Notes: a model not told the origin generated them from the sequence alone. Shown: positions 26,276 to 35,584, counted from the stretch's first letter. The stretch is DNA of 64,000 nucleotides from PGYT01 sp963675055 (GCA_963675055.2 CAXXJE010000004.1:682001-746000), one strand, 5' to 3'. A program made the numbers and translations.

Positions 26276-28470
26276 AATATTCGGTCATTTATATAATTAT
26301 CTTCCTTCATAGTATTGTATTCGCACAGACAATTAAAATTGAAGGAACTGTCAAGGATAATACCGGAAAGAGTCTTAGCTATGTTAACGTGTACATTCAA
26401 GATACATTTGACGGAGCCATGACGGATGAAAGCGGCAAATTTGAATTTATTGCAACTGTAAGAGATTCAATTCACCTTATCGCTTCAATGATTGGTTATG
26501 AAAAGTATTCCGAACTTATACTACCGATCGAACGAAGCACAATTTTTGTTGATATGGTACTTCAGGAAGAAACTGTAGAATTAAAGGAAGCAATCATCTC
26601 CGGCAGTTCCTACAGTTCAGAAAAAGAGAAAGGACTCGTAGTCTCCAAGGTTGATGTATACACCACTCCCGGCGGCGCGGCAGATTTGTTCCAATCGATT
26701 AAGGCTCTGCCGGGCGTATCCCAGGTATCGGAAAGTGCTGAACTGTATGTACGGGGCGGTGATCCTTATGAGACGTTAACAATCGTGGATCAGGCAGGAT
26801 TATATCATCCATATACATACGAATCATCCTATGGCGGTTTATTTTCCAATCTCAATACCGCAATGATCAAAAGCATGTTCTTTTCCAGCGGCGGTTTTTC
26901 AGCTAAGTACGGAAACGCTCTGTCCGGAATTCTCGAAATAGAAACCATAGACGAACCCGCAACTACAGGATATAATTTCAGTATTTCAATGGCGGCTGTC
27001 TCTGCTGCCGCGAGGTTAAATCTCGTTGATAACAAATTAGGAATGAATGTCCTGGTGAATAAAAGTTATACGGGACCTATAATGTGGCTGAACGGAGAAC
27101 TGGATAATTTCACTTCGAATCCAAGCTCACAGGATTTCACAGCCTCGTTGATTTATAGGTATTCACAAACCGGGCGGCTAAAGCTGCACGCTCTGTTCGC
27201 GACAGACATAACGGGAGTAAAGGTTGAACGTCCGGAGGTGGATAGCAGGTTCAACGGCAATACTGACAATACATTCGTGAATCTCCAGCAGAAGGATGTT
27301 ATCGGGAAAAACCTTTTGATTAAAAACAGCCTGTCGTTCAGCAGTAATATCAAACAATGGAAATTAAGTTTGTTAGATATTGAGATGATCGATAACGTCG
27401 CTAAATTCAGAAGTGACCTTGAATACAGTTTGTCCGGTACATTCAAGCTCTCTGCCGGCGGTGAAACAGGCTATCGCAGTGAAAGCTTTAATGGCCGACT
27501 ACCTCTGAATGATTATGATCTGAGGACTAACGGAGATTATCAGATTATCGACGACGGCATAGAACAAACAAAGGTTGGCGGCTATATTGAGGCTGAGAAG
27601 CATGAATTATTCGGTGTAAAAAAACTCGCAGGCATTGCCGGCATTCGCAGCGATCACTTCCCCGATTTTAATGTTACCTGGCTTGATCCAAGATTTACTC
27701 TGTCGTATAATTTGAACAATTCTTCCAATTTGAATTTTGCATTTGGGATCTTTCACCAGATACCGGAGTCTCGGCTCTTCAGTCCAACAGATGGCAATCC
27801 CAAGTTGCAATCAATGAAAGCATTACATTTTATATTATCCTTCAACCAATCTTTCAGTTCAGGTGATAATATCCGCGCTGAACTCTATTATAAAAAATAT
27901 TATGACCTTCCTCTCGAGGACGAGATTACCAATTATTCGAATAAGGGATACGGATATGCATCCGGTTTAGATATAATATTCAAAGGCTCATTACCATTCG
28001 ATATCTCCGGCTGGCTTTCTTACGGATTTCTGCATACTAAAAGACTGTGGATGGATTATAACAGTTACACAAGAAGTGATTTCGATATTACACATCAGTT
28101 AACGGTAATTGCAAAATATAACTATAATTCAATGCTGCAATTCGGAATTAATTTCAAACTTGCGTCCGGGCGTCCCTATACACCAATTACCGGATCAGAC
28201 TATAGTAACTTATACGGCATATACGAACCTGAATATGGAATGACAAATTCGGCAAGGTACCCTCTCTATAAAAGACTTGACTTCAGAATAACTCATTTCA
28301 GTCTTTTATTTGACCGGTACAACACAATTATCTACATGGAAGCGTTGAACATATTAAACGTTCAAAACATTTTCGGATATACACATAATAGAGAATACAA
28401 CAAAAGGTATAATGTTAAAAGTTATTTCGGAAGACGAACTATTGTACTTGGAGCCAACATCAATATTTAG
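26272..28470 (+). CDS. TonB-dependent receptor with carboxypeptidase-like N-terminal domain
   Basis: This 732-residue outer-membrane receptor has a signal peptide (about residues 1-18, ending VFAQ). A carboxypeptidase-regulatory-like beta domain follows (IKIEGTVKDNTGKSLSYVNVYIQDT... residues ~20-105). The plug domain contains ADLFQSIKALPGVSQVSESAELYVRGGDPYETLTIVD. The rest is a 22-strand-type beta barrel. The protein is somewhat short for the class. The ligand is unknown. It ends one base from the convergent ROK gene. Confidence 0.88.
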   Translation: MKYSVIYIIIFLHSIVFAQTIKIEGTVKDNTGKSLSYVNVYIQDTFDGAMTDESGKFEFIATVRDSIHLIASMIGYEKYSELILPIERSTIFVDMVLQEETVELKEAIISGSSYSSEKEKGLVVSKVDVYTTPGGAADLFQSIKALPGVSQVSESAELYVRGGDPYETLTIVDQAGLYHPYTYESSYGGLFSNLNTAMIKSMFFSSGGFSAKYGNALSGILEIETIDEPATTGYNFSISMAAVSAAARLNLVDNKLGMNVLVNKSYTGPIMWLNGELDNFTSNPSSQDFTASLIYRYSQTGRLKLHALFATDITGVKVERPEVDSRFNGNTDNTFVNLQQKDVIGKNLLIKNSLSFSSNIKQWKLSLLDIEMIDNVAKFRSDLEYSLSGTFKLSAGGETGYRSESFNGRLPLNDYDLRTNGDYQIIDDGIEQTKVGGYIEAEKHELFGVKKLAGIAGIRSDHFPDFNVTWLDPRFTLSYNLNNSSNLNFAFGIFHQIPESRLFSPTDGNPKLQSMKALHFILSFNQSFSSGDNIRAELYYKKYYDLPLEDEITNYSNKGYGYASGLDIIFKGSLPFDISGWLSYGFLHTKRLWMDYNSYTRSDFDITHQLTVIAKYNYNSMLQFGINFKLASGRPYTPITGSDYSNLYGIYEPEYGMTNSARYPLYKRLDFRITHFSLLFDRYNTIIYMEALNILNVQNIFGYTHNREYNKRYNVKSYFGRRTIVLGANINI

Positions 28471-28471
28471 A

Positions 28472-29635
28472 TTAGACATTGTTGAATATGCTGTCGAAAA
28501 TTAGTGCAGCGGCGCCGACTGCTCCACTGTATTGCTTGTATTGAGAAAATTGCACAGGTGCATCTCTTGCTATTTCGGAGATTACACCATGCTTCAATCT
28601 TTCTCTTATTACGGAGAGAATTATATCTCCAGCTTCGCATATATCGCCTCCGATAATAATTGCCTGCGGATCAAAAAGATTTGTAAGCTGGATGATTGAT
28701 TTGCTGATTTCCTTTCCAAGTTCACGAAGAATAAAAACAGATCCGTTTCTTCCTGCGACAGCATCTTCAACCAGTTCGGATAGATTATATTCTCCTTTAT
28801 TCTTTATATATTTTTTAATCAGCTTGTTCCCCGGCTCCTTTTTCAAGGCTTTGTCAAAAAGCCTTGTTAAAGAAGAATTCGAAAACAAGGATTGTATTTC
28901 ACCCGCAGCACCGTTAGCTCCTCGGTATACCTCGTTATTTATTATAAACCCGACACCTGCGCCTGAAAACTTCTGGTTAATACTTATGTACAATAAATGA
29001 TGTGCATTTTGAAAATCCTTTTGCAGCCATTTAACTCCCATTGCCCCTGCATTAGCATCGTTATCTATCTGCAGATCGTATTTCAGTTGCTTTTCGAGAA
29101 GTGTCTTGAAACGAACACCGTGGAAATCAAAACTGTATGAATAATTTATAATTCCTTTCTCGTTATTCACTGAGCCAGGAACTCCAAGACCGATTCCAAG
29201 TATATTTTTCCTTTTAAGACTATCATTCCCGACGATAGATTCTATTGTTTTAACCAGTTGATGTGCAATCACCAGATGACTGGTTGAAAACTGAAGTTTA
29301 CGAATCTCTTTCATCAATAAGTTGCCGGTAAAATCGGTAACAACAATTCTCATCTCCCTGGAAGAAAGCTCTATACCGATTACAACACCGTAATTACCTG
29401 CGATACCCCACATTACAGGGGGCTTACCTCCCTGGTATGTTGTATTACCGAAACCGAGATTGTTTATCAGTCCGTCATCTTCCAGCGCTTTAAGCGTGTA
29501 AAGAACTGTTGAAATCTGTAATCCGGTTTCATTGCTTATTGCTCGAGCTGTTACACCAGGATTCAGTCTGACCAGATTCAAAATATGATTCTTGTTCAGA
29601 TTCCTGACAAGTTTTGTGCTTCCGCTTTTATACAT
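28472..29635 (-). CDS. ROK-family transcriptional regulator
   Basis: The N-terminal ~80 residues carry a winged helix (ILNLVRLNPGVTARAISNETGLQISTVLYTLKALEDDGLI). The rest is a ROK sugar-kinase-like fold with GIGLGVPGSVNNEKG, IDNDANAGAMG and IIGGDI. The zinc-binding CxCGxxGCxE of many ROK proteins is missing: the region reads GANGAAGEIQSLFSNSS, without the usual GH or cysteines. It is the last gene of the corrinoid operon and likely its regulator. ROK proteins usually respond to sugars or sugar phosphates. Confidence 0.88.
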   Translation of the reverse strand: MYKSGSTKLVRNLNKNHILNLVRLNPGVTARAISNETGLQISTVLYTLKALEDDGLINNLGFGNTTYQGGKPPVMWGIAGNYGVVIGIELSSREMRIVVTDFTGNLLMKEIRKLQFSTSHLVIAHQLVKTIESIVGNDSLKRKNILGIGLGVPGSVNNEKGIINYSYSFDFHGVRFKTLLEKQLKYDLQIDNDANAGAMGVKWLQKDFQNAHHLLYISINQKFSGAGVGFIINNEVYRGANGAAGEIQSLFSNSSLTRLFDKALKKEPGNKLIKKYIKNKGEYNLSELVEDAVAGRNGSVFILRELGKEISKSIIQLTNLFDPQAIIIGGDICEAGDIILSVIRERLKHGVISEIARDAPVQFSQYKQYSGAVGAAALIFDSIFNNV

Positions 29636-29640
29636 ATCCC

Positions 29641-30678
29641 TTAAAACTCTCCGAATTTTTTTGCCGCTTCAATCATAGCCAGGTAATTTTCGATTTTCAC
29701 ATACTCCGGAATACTATTCCCCGAGCCGACGCAATATCCGCCATCCTGGCCAACAGTCTCAATGTTAGTTTTAACATTATCCCTTATATCTTCCGGTGTT
29801 CCTCGTGATAATAAGTCAACATCAATATTGCCGATCACACTCAGGCTGTTTCCCACACTATTCTTTACATCCTTAATATCCATTGCTTTCGGTTCAATCG
29901 GGTGAATTGTATCAACACCGCACTCAATAATTTTATCAAATACGTCCCACAATACACCGTCTGTATGATAGATAAGAGGTTTATTATATTTCTTTGCCAG
30001 ATCGCCAATTTTTCTAAGCCACGGGAAGAAATACTGGTCAAGCACATCCGGCGGCATAAGTAAACCGTTTGTATACGCGATATCATCGCTGTACCAGAGA
30101 ACATCTACAAGTTCATTCTGCGCAAAATACTCAAACATGCTGTAAACCAGTTTACCAAGTCTGTCGTTCAGAGATTTTATTAAATCAGGATTCTCGAATA
30201 ACGCAAATGAGAAACTTTCAAAACCCATCATTTCCCATGTCATAGTAAATATATCACCGTATTGCCCAACGACACCCATTCCTTCAGGAAGTGAACCGGC
30301 TGCCTCATCGAACCGTGAATAATCAAAATCACTTTTAGACGGGAACACATATTTTTTAAGATCCTCAAAAGATCCGATTATTCCTGCGCCTTCGCTTGCC
30401 CAGTTAAAATTAGCTGCTGAATCCACCTTCTCTTCAACCACACCGGGACTACCAATCCTGGCGGGATTAAAATCAACAATCGGCGCGAGTTTAACATAGT
30501 CGTATCCTGCTTTATGCCAAAACTCAATTTCATCTTTTACAGTAATAACAGGTCTGTTTAGTATGCGCTCCTTAATCTTTGGATGCACTCCCAGTTCCGC
30601 AATCGGAATGTACCCGGCTTTGCCTCTTCTAAGTGTTTTCTTAAACTCTTCAATATTCGGTGACATACTTGCTCTCAT
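29641..30678 (-). CDS. UroD-family corrinoid methyltransferase-like protein
   Basis: A 345-residue TIM-barrel protein of the uroporphyrinogen decarboxylase (URO-D) family. It lacks heme-pathway context and lies beside a corrinoid protein, so a MtaA/MtbA-like methyltransferase role is more likely. Putative zinc-site residues are His in LIYHTDG and Cys in GGYCVGSGNSIPEYV; other conserved segments are GVDTIHPIEP and YSDDIAYTNG. The ATG at 30678 overlaps the preceding stop (ATGA); MSPNIEE four codons in is an alternative start. It may transfer a methyl group from or to the corrinoid protein at 32244. Confidence 0.85.
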   Translation of the reverse strand: MRASMSPNIEEFKKTLRRGKAGYIPIAELGVHPKIKERILNRPVITVKDEIEFWHKAGYDYVKLAPIVDFNPARIGSPGVVEEKVDSAANFNWASEGAGIIGSFEDLKKYVFPSKSDFDYSRFDEAAGSLPEGMGVVGQYGDIFTMTWEMMGFESFSFALFENPDLIKSLNDRLGKLVYSMFEYFAQNELVDVLWYSDDIAYTNGLLMPPDVLDQYFFPWLRKIGDLAKKYNKPLIYHTDGVLWDVFDKIIECGVDTIHPIEPKAMDIKDVKNSVGNSLSVIGNIDVDLLSRGTPEDIRDNVKTNIETVGQDGGYCVGSGNSIPEYVKIENYLAMIEAAKKFGEF

Positions 30679-31370
30679 TTTTTTCTGTTATCACTAATTC
30701 TTTTATTGCAGTTCTCCAGATTGCAAATGTTGCACTGGTAATCAACTCTTTTAATTCTTTCGCCGATACCAATTATTCCGCTGATTGATTTAATCGGCTG
30801 CATTAAAGCAGACTCAGATAAAGATATTCCGCAGAATTTATCAGGTAACAGTGAGAAGAGTTTGTGCTGATCTGCAACACTCCAATTACAGTACCCGGGA
30901 CTAAGCCGGTTTGAACAGTTCAATGGGGCTACTATTTTATAAAGTTCTGTTTCAAGTTTGTCACCGGCTGATTCAACGATTTCAGATCCAATCGTGTCAA
31001 CTATATATCCGTTCAATTGATCATTTGCATTATAGAATGATTTAATCCATTCATCGAATTCCAAACCTGCCGAAGCAGCAAAAACCGCAATAGACGATGC
31101 TCCCCTTAAATGCCGGGTTATTATTTTTTTCGCCGACAATTCAGTGCTTCCAATTATGATTTTGTTTGAATCAATTTCAAGATCCGAATCAAATAATCTG
31201 AATCCAGCCGATAATTTCATACGCTCTGAAACCTGATCCAGATAGTCAGCGACAATTGGATACAGGTATTCAGGCGCATTTTTCTCCAAATAACCCATCC
31301 CTCTGAGAACTTGCTCAACTGAGACGCTTACTTCATCCAGACTAAAATCATATTTAAATATATTACTCAC
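30675..31370 (-). CDS. MetH activation-domain-like protein with a Cys-rich C-terminus
   Basis: A 231-residue stand-alone protein resembling the reactivation domain of B12-dependent methionine synthase. It has SSIAVFAASAGLEFDEWI, the helical centre DTIGSEIVESAGDKLE, and RLSPGY, matching the RxxxGY SAM-binding motif. It lacks the homocysteine-, folate- and cobalamin-binding domains of MetH. The C-terminus ends with CNICNLENC (CxxCx4C), which may bind an Fe-S cluster or metal. In the operon it may reductively reactivate the corrinoid protein. The start is GTG at 31370. Confidence 0.83.
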   Translation of the reverse strand: MSNIFKYDFSLDEVSVSVEQVLRGMGYLEKNAPEYLYPIVADYLDQVSERMKLSAGFRLFDSDLEIDSNKIIIGSTELSAKKIITRHLRGASSIAVFAASAGLEFDEWIKSFYNANDQLNGYIVDTIGSEIVESAGDKLETELYKIVAPLNCSNRLSPGYCNWSVADQHKLFSLLPDKFCGISLSESALMQPIKSISGIIGIGERIKRVDYQCNICNLENCNKRISDNRKK

Positions 31371-31379
31371 TGTAACCAG

Positions 31380-32231
31380 TTAAGATAGTTTGGGAGTATA
31401 TTTTGTATCAATTAGCTGCCCATGCATCAAACCCTTGCATGATGTATGAGTTGCGTTTCTTTCATCAGAAGCATCAAACCTGTTATCCTCGCTTACATAT
31501 ATAACTGTCATTCCTTCCCTGATGCCGTCCGTCTTGTTTGCATTAGCACCATGATAAGTTAATCCCGAATGAAATGTAGCGTCGCCCGCATTCAGAGGAG
31601 TAGATACCGTTTCGATATCCTTAAGAAACTCAGGCTGATGCGGCTTCTTAAATATATCCACGTACTCCTTGTGAAATTTATGGGAACCGGGATAAAAATA
31701 AAGGCAGCCCTTTTCTACCGGCACATCATTCAATGCCAACCATATTGTTGTTGTTAAATCCGGGTATGTAACCGGCCAGTAGCTGCTATCCTGGTGTACA
31801 TCGGTATGACGCCCCCCGCCTTCCTTAAATAACGCCTGATCATGCCAAAGTCTGGCACCGGTTGTATTCATTAGGGATTTCGCTATTCCCGCAAATCTTC
31901 TTCCGAATACAATATCTTTTACAGCCGGATAATCCCAGCATAAAAATCCACATTGCAGAAACGACTGCTGGTATGGAGTCTTGTCCTTTAACACAACTTC
32001 ATCATCAGCTTTACGAATCAACACGGCAGATTCAATTACTTTACGGGCGTACTCAAGCGCGTAACCGGAAAGAACTTTTTCAACAACAACGAATCCAGTC
32101 TCCTCATAATACTTATTCTTTTCTGTATCAAGTTCATAAGGAAGATTGTAAAATTCATTTACTTCAGCCGGAGTAGGAGCTTTTAACATCTCCTCAGCTT
32201 CTTTTATTGTAAGACCATCTATTTTTACCAA
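31380..32231 (-). CDS. Phytanoyl-CoA dioxygenase (PhyH) family protein
   Basis: A 283-residue Fe(II)/2-oxoglutarate dioxygenase-like protein. HQDSSYWP (H146-x-D148) and the distal His in TYHGANANKT match the iron facial triad; RXG-type Arg in GIREGMTVIYV may bind 2-oxoglutarate. The start is TTG at 32231 with a good GGAGG six bases upstream. Its substrate is unknown. It is unusual beside corrinoid methyl-transfer genes, since the oxygenase needs O2 and Co(I) corrinoid is oxygen sensitive. Confidence 0.87.
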   Translation of the reverse strand: MVKIDGLTIKEAEEMLKAPTPAEVNEFYNLPYELDTEKNKYYEETGFVVVEKVLSGYALEYARKVIESAVLIRKADDEVVLKDKTPYQQSFLQCGFLCWDYPAVKDIVFGRRFAGIAKSLMNTTGARLWHDQALFKEGGGRHTDVHQDSSYWPVTYPDLTTTIWLALNDVPVEKGCLYFYPGSHKFHKEYVDIFKKPHQPEFLKDIETVSTPLNAGDATFHSGLTYHGANANKTDGIREGMTVIYVSEDNRFDASDERNATHTSCKGLMHGQLIDTKYTPKLS

Positions 32232-32243
32232 TTATAACCTCCG

Positions 32244-32897
32244 TTAATTAAGATATTTTACAAGACTGTGAGGATCAGGGAAATACTTATCGGCACCGAT
32301 TTTATCTGCGAATGCCTCTGAAACAGGCGCCCCGCCGATATATACTTTAGTACCTCCACTTGCTTCACGAATTGCCTTGACTGTCTTTTCCATATTCATC
32401 ATAGTAGTTGTTAATAGTGCACTCATCCCGACAATGCATCCTTTGTTGCTGCTTATAGCTTCAAGAAACTTTTCAGCATTGACATTAGTGCCCAGATCAA
32501 TAACCTTCCATCCATTACCCTCCATAACCATCTTCACTAGATTTTTACCAATGTCGTGTAAGTCACCTGATACCGTTCCAATTACCATTGTTCCTCTATG
32601 TTCGGCTTCGCCTTTTTCAAAATAAGGCTTCAAATGATCCATAGCAGCATACATAGCTTTTGCCGATATCAATAGATTCGGGATAAATGCTTTGCCCTGT
32701 GAAAACTTTTCACCGATTCGTTCCATGCCGGTCATGAGACCTTTCTGCAATATTTCATTTGGAGTTATACCCTGCTCAAGTGCCTGCAAGGTAAGTTCGG
32801 AAGCACCGTCCATCCCCTTCATATCCTCAGGATGCGGAAAATTTTTATCAGCTTTCCCGTTTTCAATGCAAATTGATAATTGTTGCAGAATTTCCAT
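32244..32897 (-). CDS. Corrinoid (B12-binding) methyltransferase protein, MtaC/MtbC-like
   Basis: The N-terminal half (~residues 1-85) is the helical cap (TLQALEQGITPNEILQKGLMTGMERIGEKFSQGKAFIPNLL). The C-terminal half is a Rossmann-like cobalamin domain with the signature GDLHDIGKNL (His as lower cobalt ligand) and MSALLTTTM, then VYIGGAPVS. The length is typical of small corrinoid proteins. The ATG at 32897 is preferred to GTG at 32903 because AGGAG lies five bases upstream. It is the first gene of the operon and the likely methyl carrier. Confidence 0.92.
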   Translation of the reverse strand: MEILQQLSICIENGKADKNFPHPEDMKGMDGASELTLQALEQGITPNEILQKGLMTGMERIGEKFSQGKAFIPNLLISAKAMYAAMDHLKPYFEKGEAEHRGTMVIGTVSGDLHDIGKNLVKMVMEGNGWKVIDLGTNVNAEKFLEAISSNKGCIVGMSALLTTTMMNMEKTVKAIREASGGTKVYIGGAPVSEAFADKIGADKYFPDPHSLVKYLN

Positions 32898-32947
32898 TTT
32901 CACTCCTGGTTATTTCATCTCTTATATTTTCCTACTGTAATATACTA

Positions 32948-33057
32948 TTTTTCCTACTTTTTACAATGTTTTTAGCCTCTTTTCCTATATGTTTTTAGTA
33001 TTTTTATAATAACCTCATAATTGTTATTCTAGCATTAACTATATCTATTAGAATAAC
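32948..33057 (-). promoter_or_regulatory. Control region of the corrinoid operon with repeats
   Basis: ATGTTTTTAG occurs twice 23 bases apart (32966-32975 and 32989-32998), each preceded by TTTTCCTA (32949-32956 and 32980-32987). A separate perfect inverted repeat GTTATTCTA / TAGAATAAC lies at 33023-33031 and 33049-33057. These may be operator sites for the ROK regulator, or the latter part of the pgi terminator. Only the repetition is seen; binding is inferred. Confidence 0.4.
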
Positions 33058-33085
33058 TGATTGAATTATTACGGAATCATAGAAT

Positions 33086-34792
33086 TTATTTAAGCAGATT
33101 CTTTAACGTGTCAGAGACTGCGCTTCCCGTATAATGAAGCCTCAGAACATTTCTGTTGTTATCCAGAAGAGCCTGTCTGTCACCCATTGCCTGAGCTGTA
33201 ACAAGCACATCAAAAGTTATTGAGGATTCATTACTACCTGCATTATCAGGAATAGGAAGGTCGGTATTATTCGTGTCCGTAATTTGAATAAATAAGCCTT
33301 TACCCTCATCACCCTTATGTAACTGCCCTGTTGAATGAAGAAATCTCGGACCAAATCCTAGCGTAGTTGATATCCGGAAGTCTTTCTGAATAGAAGTTCG
33401 CAGTTCATTTAGAATTGAGTTAGTTTCAGAATCGGGATTTAGGTAAGCCTGAATGGAAACATAACTCCCGTCCTGTTTTTTATTATTAATAAAATTTGTA
33501 ATTAGTTCATACAAAGTTCCACCGGCAGCATCACCGAATACACTTACATCATCAATCGATAAACTGCTTGTCTCTTCTTCCAATTTCCCCGATTCTTTAT
33601 ACTCATTCATTTTCTGTTTTCCGATAACTTTCGCCTGCTCAACATTCGGCTGATCGAAAGGCTGTATCTGCATTATCCATGAGGCTATTGAGGTAGCAAT
33701 TTCCCAGTTGAAAAACTCCCTTCCAAGATCGTAAAGATCATCGAGTGTAATCTGCACCGCTGGCATTCCTGCTTCACGAAGAAGTGTGAATTGTTCACTG
33801 TAGGTAAAATCATTCTTGAGTTTAAGATATACGAACAACCTGTCTTTACCATAATATTCAGCGTCGACCAATGTTTCGAGATCGACCGGAAGAATCCCCT
33901 TGCCTGACTTACCGGTACTTTCGGCTATTAACTGTTCAACCCAAGCACCGAAATACTTTATTTGAGGCGAGGTCAAAAATGTGACTTTATCTATACCACT
34001 TGCGGCAAGTTCCCCCATTATACAACCGAGAACCGCTGCAGAATTATTTTCAATATTTTCAAGGCTGTTTTCCTTACTTACCTCTGCTGCTTTTCCAGCC
34101 CTGTCAAGAATGCTGCTGATATTAATACCGGTCAACGCAGCAGGTAGCATCCCGAAATACGACAGAGCACTGAACCTGCCGCCGATATTCGGATCATTTA
34201 AAAATATTTTTCTGAAGTTCAATGATTTGGCCATTTCTTCCAGTCCGCTTCCCGGATCGGTTATCGCAACGAAATGTTTGGGAGTGTGCTCACCCAGTTT
34301 CTTTTCTGCTTCGGTGAAGAAGTACTTCATAAATGATATTGTTTCAACAGTACCACCTGACTTTGTTGAAACGATATAAAGTGTTTCTGCCGGATCAAAT
34401 TGTTCGGCTGCATTTTTAACCGCTTCCGGATGAGTACTATCCAATACACCGAGATTAAGATAGCCTTCACGAACACCAAAGGTTAGTCGGAATACTTCAG
34501 GAGCCAGCGATGAACCGCCCATCCCCAGCAACAAGGCTTTCTTAAACCTGGATTGACGTACTTCATCTACAAAACTATTTATCTCTTCTATTGCTTCACG
34601 CATTACGAAAGGACTATCCAGCCAGCCCAGCCTGTTTGATATCTCTTCAGGACTCTCGCTCCACACTGTGTGATCCTTTTCCCATATCCTGCTTATGATA
34701 TTATTATCAACCAACTGCTGGACTTTAGAAAGCACACTGCCGCTATCTTTGAGTAAATACGGAATGAATTCGTCACCCTTTTGCAATGTCAT
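33086..34792 (-). CDS. pgi: Glucose-6-phosphate isomerase (type usually fused to transaldolase)
   Basis: This enzyme interconverts glucose 6-phosphate and fructose 6-phosphate. It carries LLGMGGSSLAPEV, VSTKSGGTVET, TDPGSGLEEMAK and GGRFSALSYFG, and resembles the isomerase half of bifunctional Tal-Pgi proteins rather than the classic 550-residue Pgi. No transaldolase domain is present. The ATG at 34792 has GGAG seven bases upstream; a TTG four codons upstream is in frame. It follows pgl and zwf in one operon. Confidence 0.88.
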   Translation of the reverse strand: MTLQKGDEFIPYLLKDSGSVLSKVQQLVDNNIISRIWEKDHTVWSESPEEISNRLGWLDSPFVMREAIEEINSFVDEVRQSRFKKALLLGMGGSSLAPEVFRLTFGVREGYLNLGVLDSTHPEAVKNAAEQFDPAETLYIVSTKSGGTVETISFMKYFFTEAEKKLGEHTPKHFVAITDPGSGLEEMAKSLNFRKIFLNDPNIGGRFSALSYFGMLPAALTGINISSILDRAGKAAEVSKENSLENIENNSAAVLGCIMGELAASGIDKVTFLTSPQIKYFGAWVEQLIAESTGKSGKGILPVDLETLVDAEYYGKDRLFVYLKLKNDFTYSEQFTLLREAGMPAVQITLDDLYDLGREFFNWEIATSIASWIMQIQPFDQPNVEQAKVIGKQKMNEYKESGKLEEETSSLSIDDVSVFGDAAGGTLYELITNFINNKKQDGSYVSIQAYLNPDSETNSILNELRTSIQKDFRISTTLGFGPRFLHSTGQLHKGDEGKGLFIQITDTNNTDLPIPDNAGSNESSITFDVLVTAQAMGDRQALLDNNRNVLRLHYTGSAVSDTLKNLLK

Positions 34793-34864
34793 AGTTTTCT
34801 CCAATAGTTATATTTTTACCTGCGTGAATCTAGTAAATAAAAGAGAGAATTTCCGTTCAGAATA

Positions 34865-35584
34865 CTACAGTAATGCTGCTGCCGAGTCGTCCAGGTACCA
34901 TTTATACTTACCATTTCGTGGATTAACAAGAGAAGCAGGGTAGTTCTTAGAATCCGGTTTTTGATTTATGATGGAATCAACCACTTCAGCTTTGCTACTT
35001 CCGGTTACCAGGAAGAAAACCATTGCGGCATTATTAATAACATTTCCTGATATCGACACACGCTTCTGTGATGTTTCGGGATGAACTGCTGAAACGCATA
35101 TTTCATCAGAGCTAAAAAGTTCTATCTGGTTCGGAAAAATTGAGGCGGTATGCCCGTCTTCACCCAGTCCGAGGTATATTATATCATAACGTGGCAAGCC
35201 TTTATATACAGGTAGTTTATTAGTTATTAATTCGCTGTATCTCTGGGCTTCATTTTCAGAATTATACTCGCCCATTATCCTGAATACATTCTCATCAGGA
35301 ATTTTAATATGATCAAGCAGAAATTCTCGAGTCATTAGATAATTACTCTCTTTATTATCAGGAGGGACACATCTCTCATCTCCCCACCATAAATTAACCT
35401 TACTCCAGTCAATCTTCTCCGAATATAATTGTATAATTTTTGAGAAAAATATTTTAGGCGTACTGCCTCCGGATAGAGAAATGTTAATCCTATTTTCAGT
35501 GCGGTTCAATGTTGAATAAAATTCGTTAGCTGCGATTGTAACAAGTTCATCAACAGTATTTTTAATAATCAATTCCGGTTTCAT
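34865..35584 (-). CDS. pgl: 6-phosphogluconolactonase
   Basis: This enzyme hydrolyses 6-phosphogluconolactone made by Zwf. It has the DevB/Pgl family motifs ISLSGGSTPKIFF, NLWWGDERCVPPDNKESNY and YLGLGEDGHTASIFP. The length of 239 residues is usual. It lies between zwf and pgi, with about 30 and 70 bases of spacing, in a pentose phosphate operon. Confidence 0.93.
   Translation of the reverse strand: MKPELIIKNTVDELVTIAANEFYSTLNRTENRINISLSGGSTPKIFFSKIIQLYSEKIDWSKVNLWWGDERCVPPDNKESNYLMTREFLLDHIKIPDENVFRIMGEYNSENEAQRYSELITNKLPVYKGLPRYDIIYLGLGEDGHTASIFPNQIELFSSDEICVSAVHPETSQKRVSISGNVINNAAMVFFLVTGSSKAEVVDSIINQKPDSKNYPASLVNPRNGKYKWYLDDSAAALL

Noticed and set aside
29641..30678. Heme-pathway uroporphyrinogen decarboxylase (HemE)
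   Set aside because: The context is a corrinoid protein and MetH-activation protein, and the sequence lacks the N-terminal RQAGRY motif of HemE.
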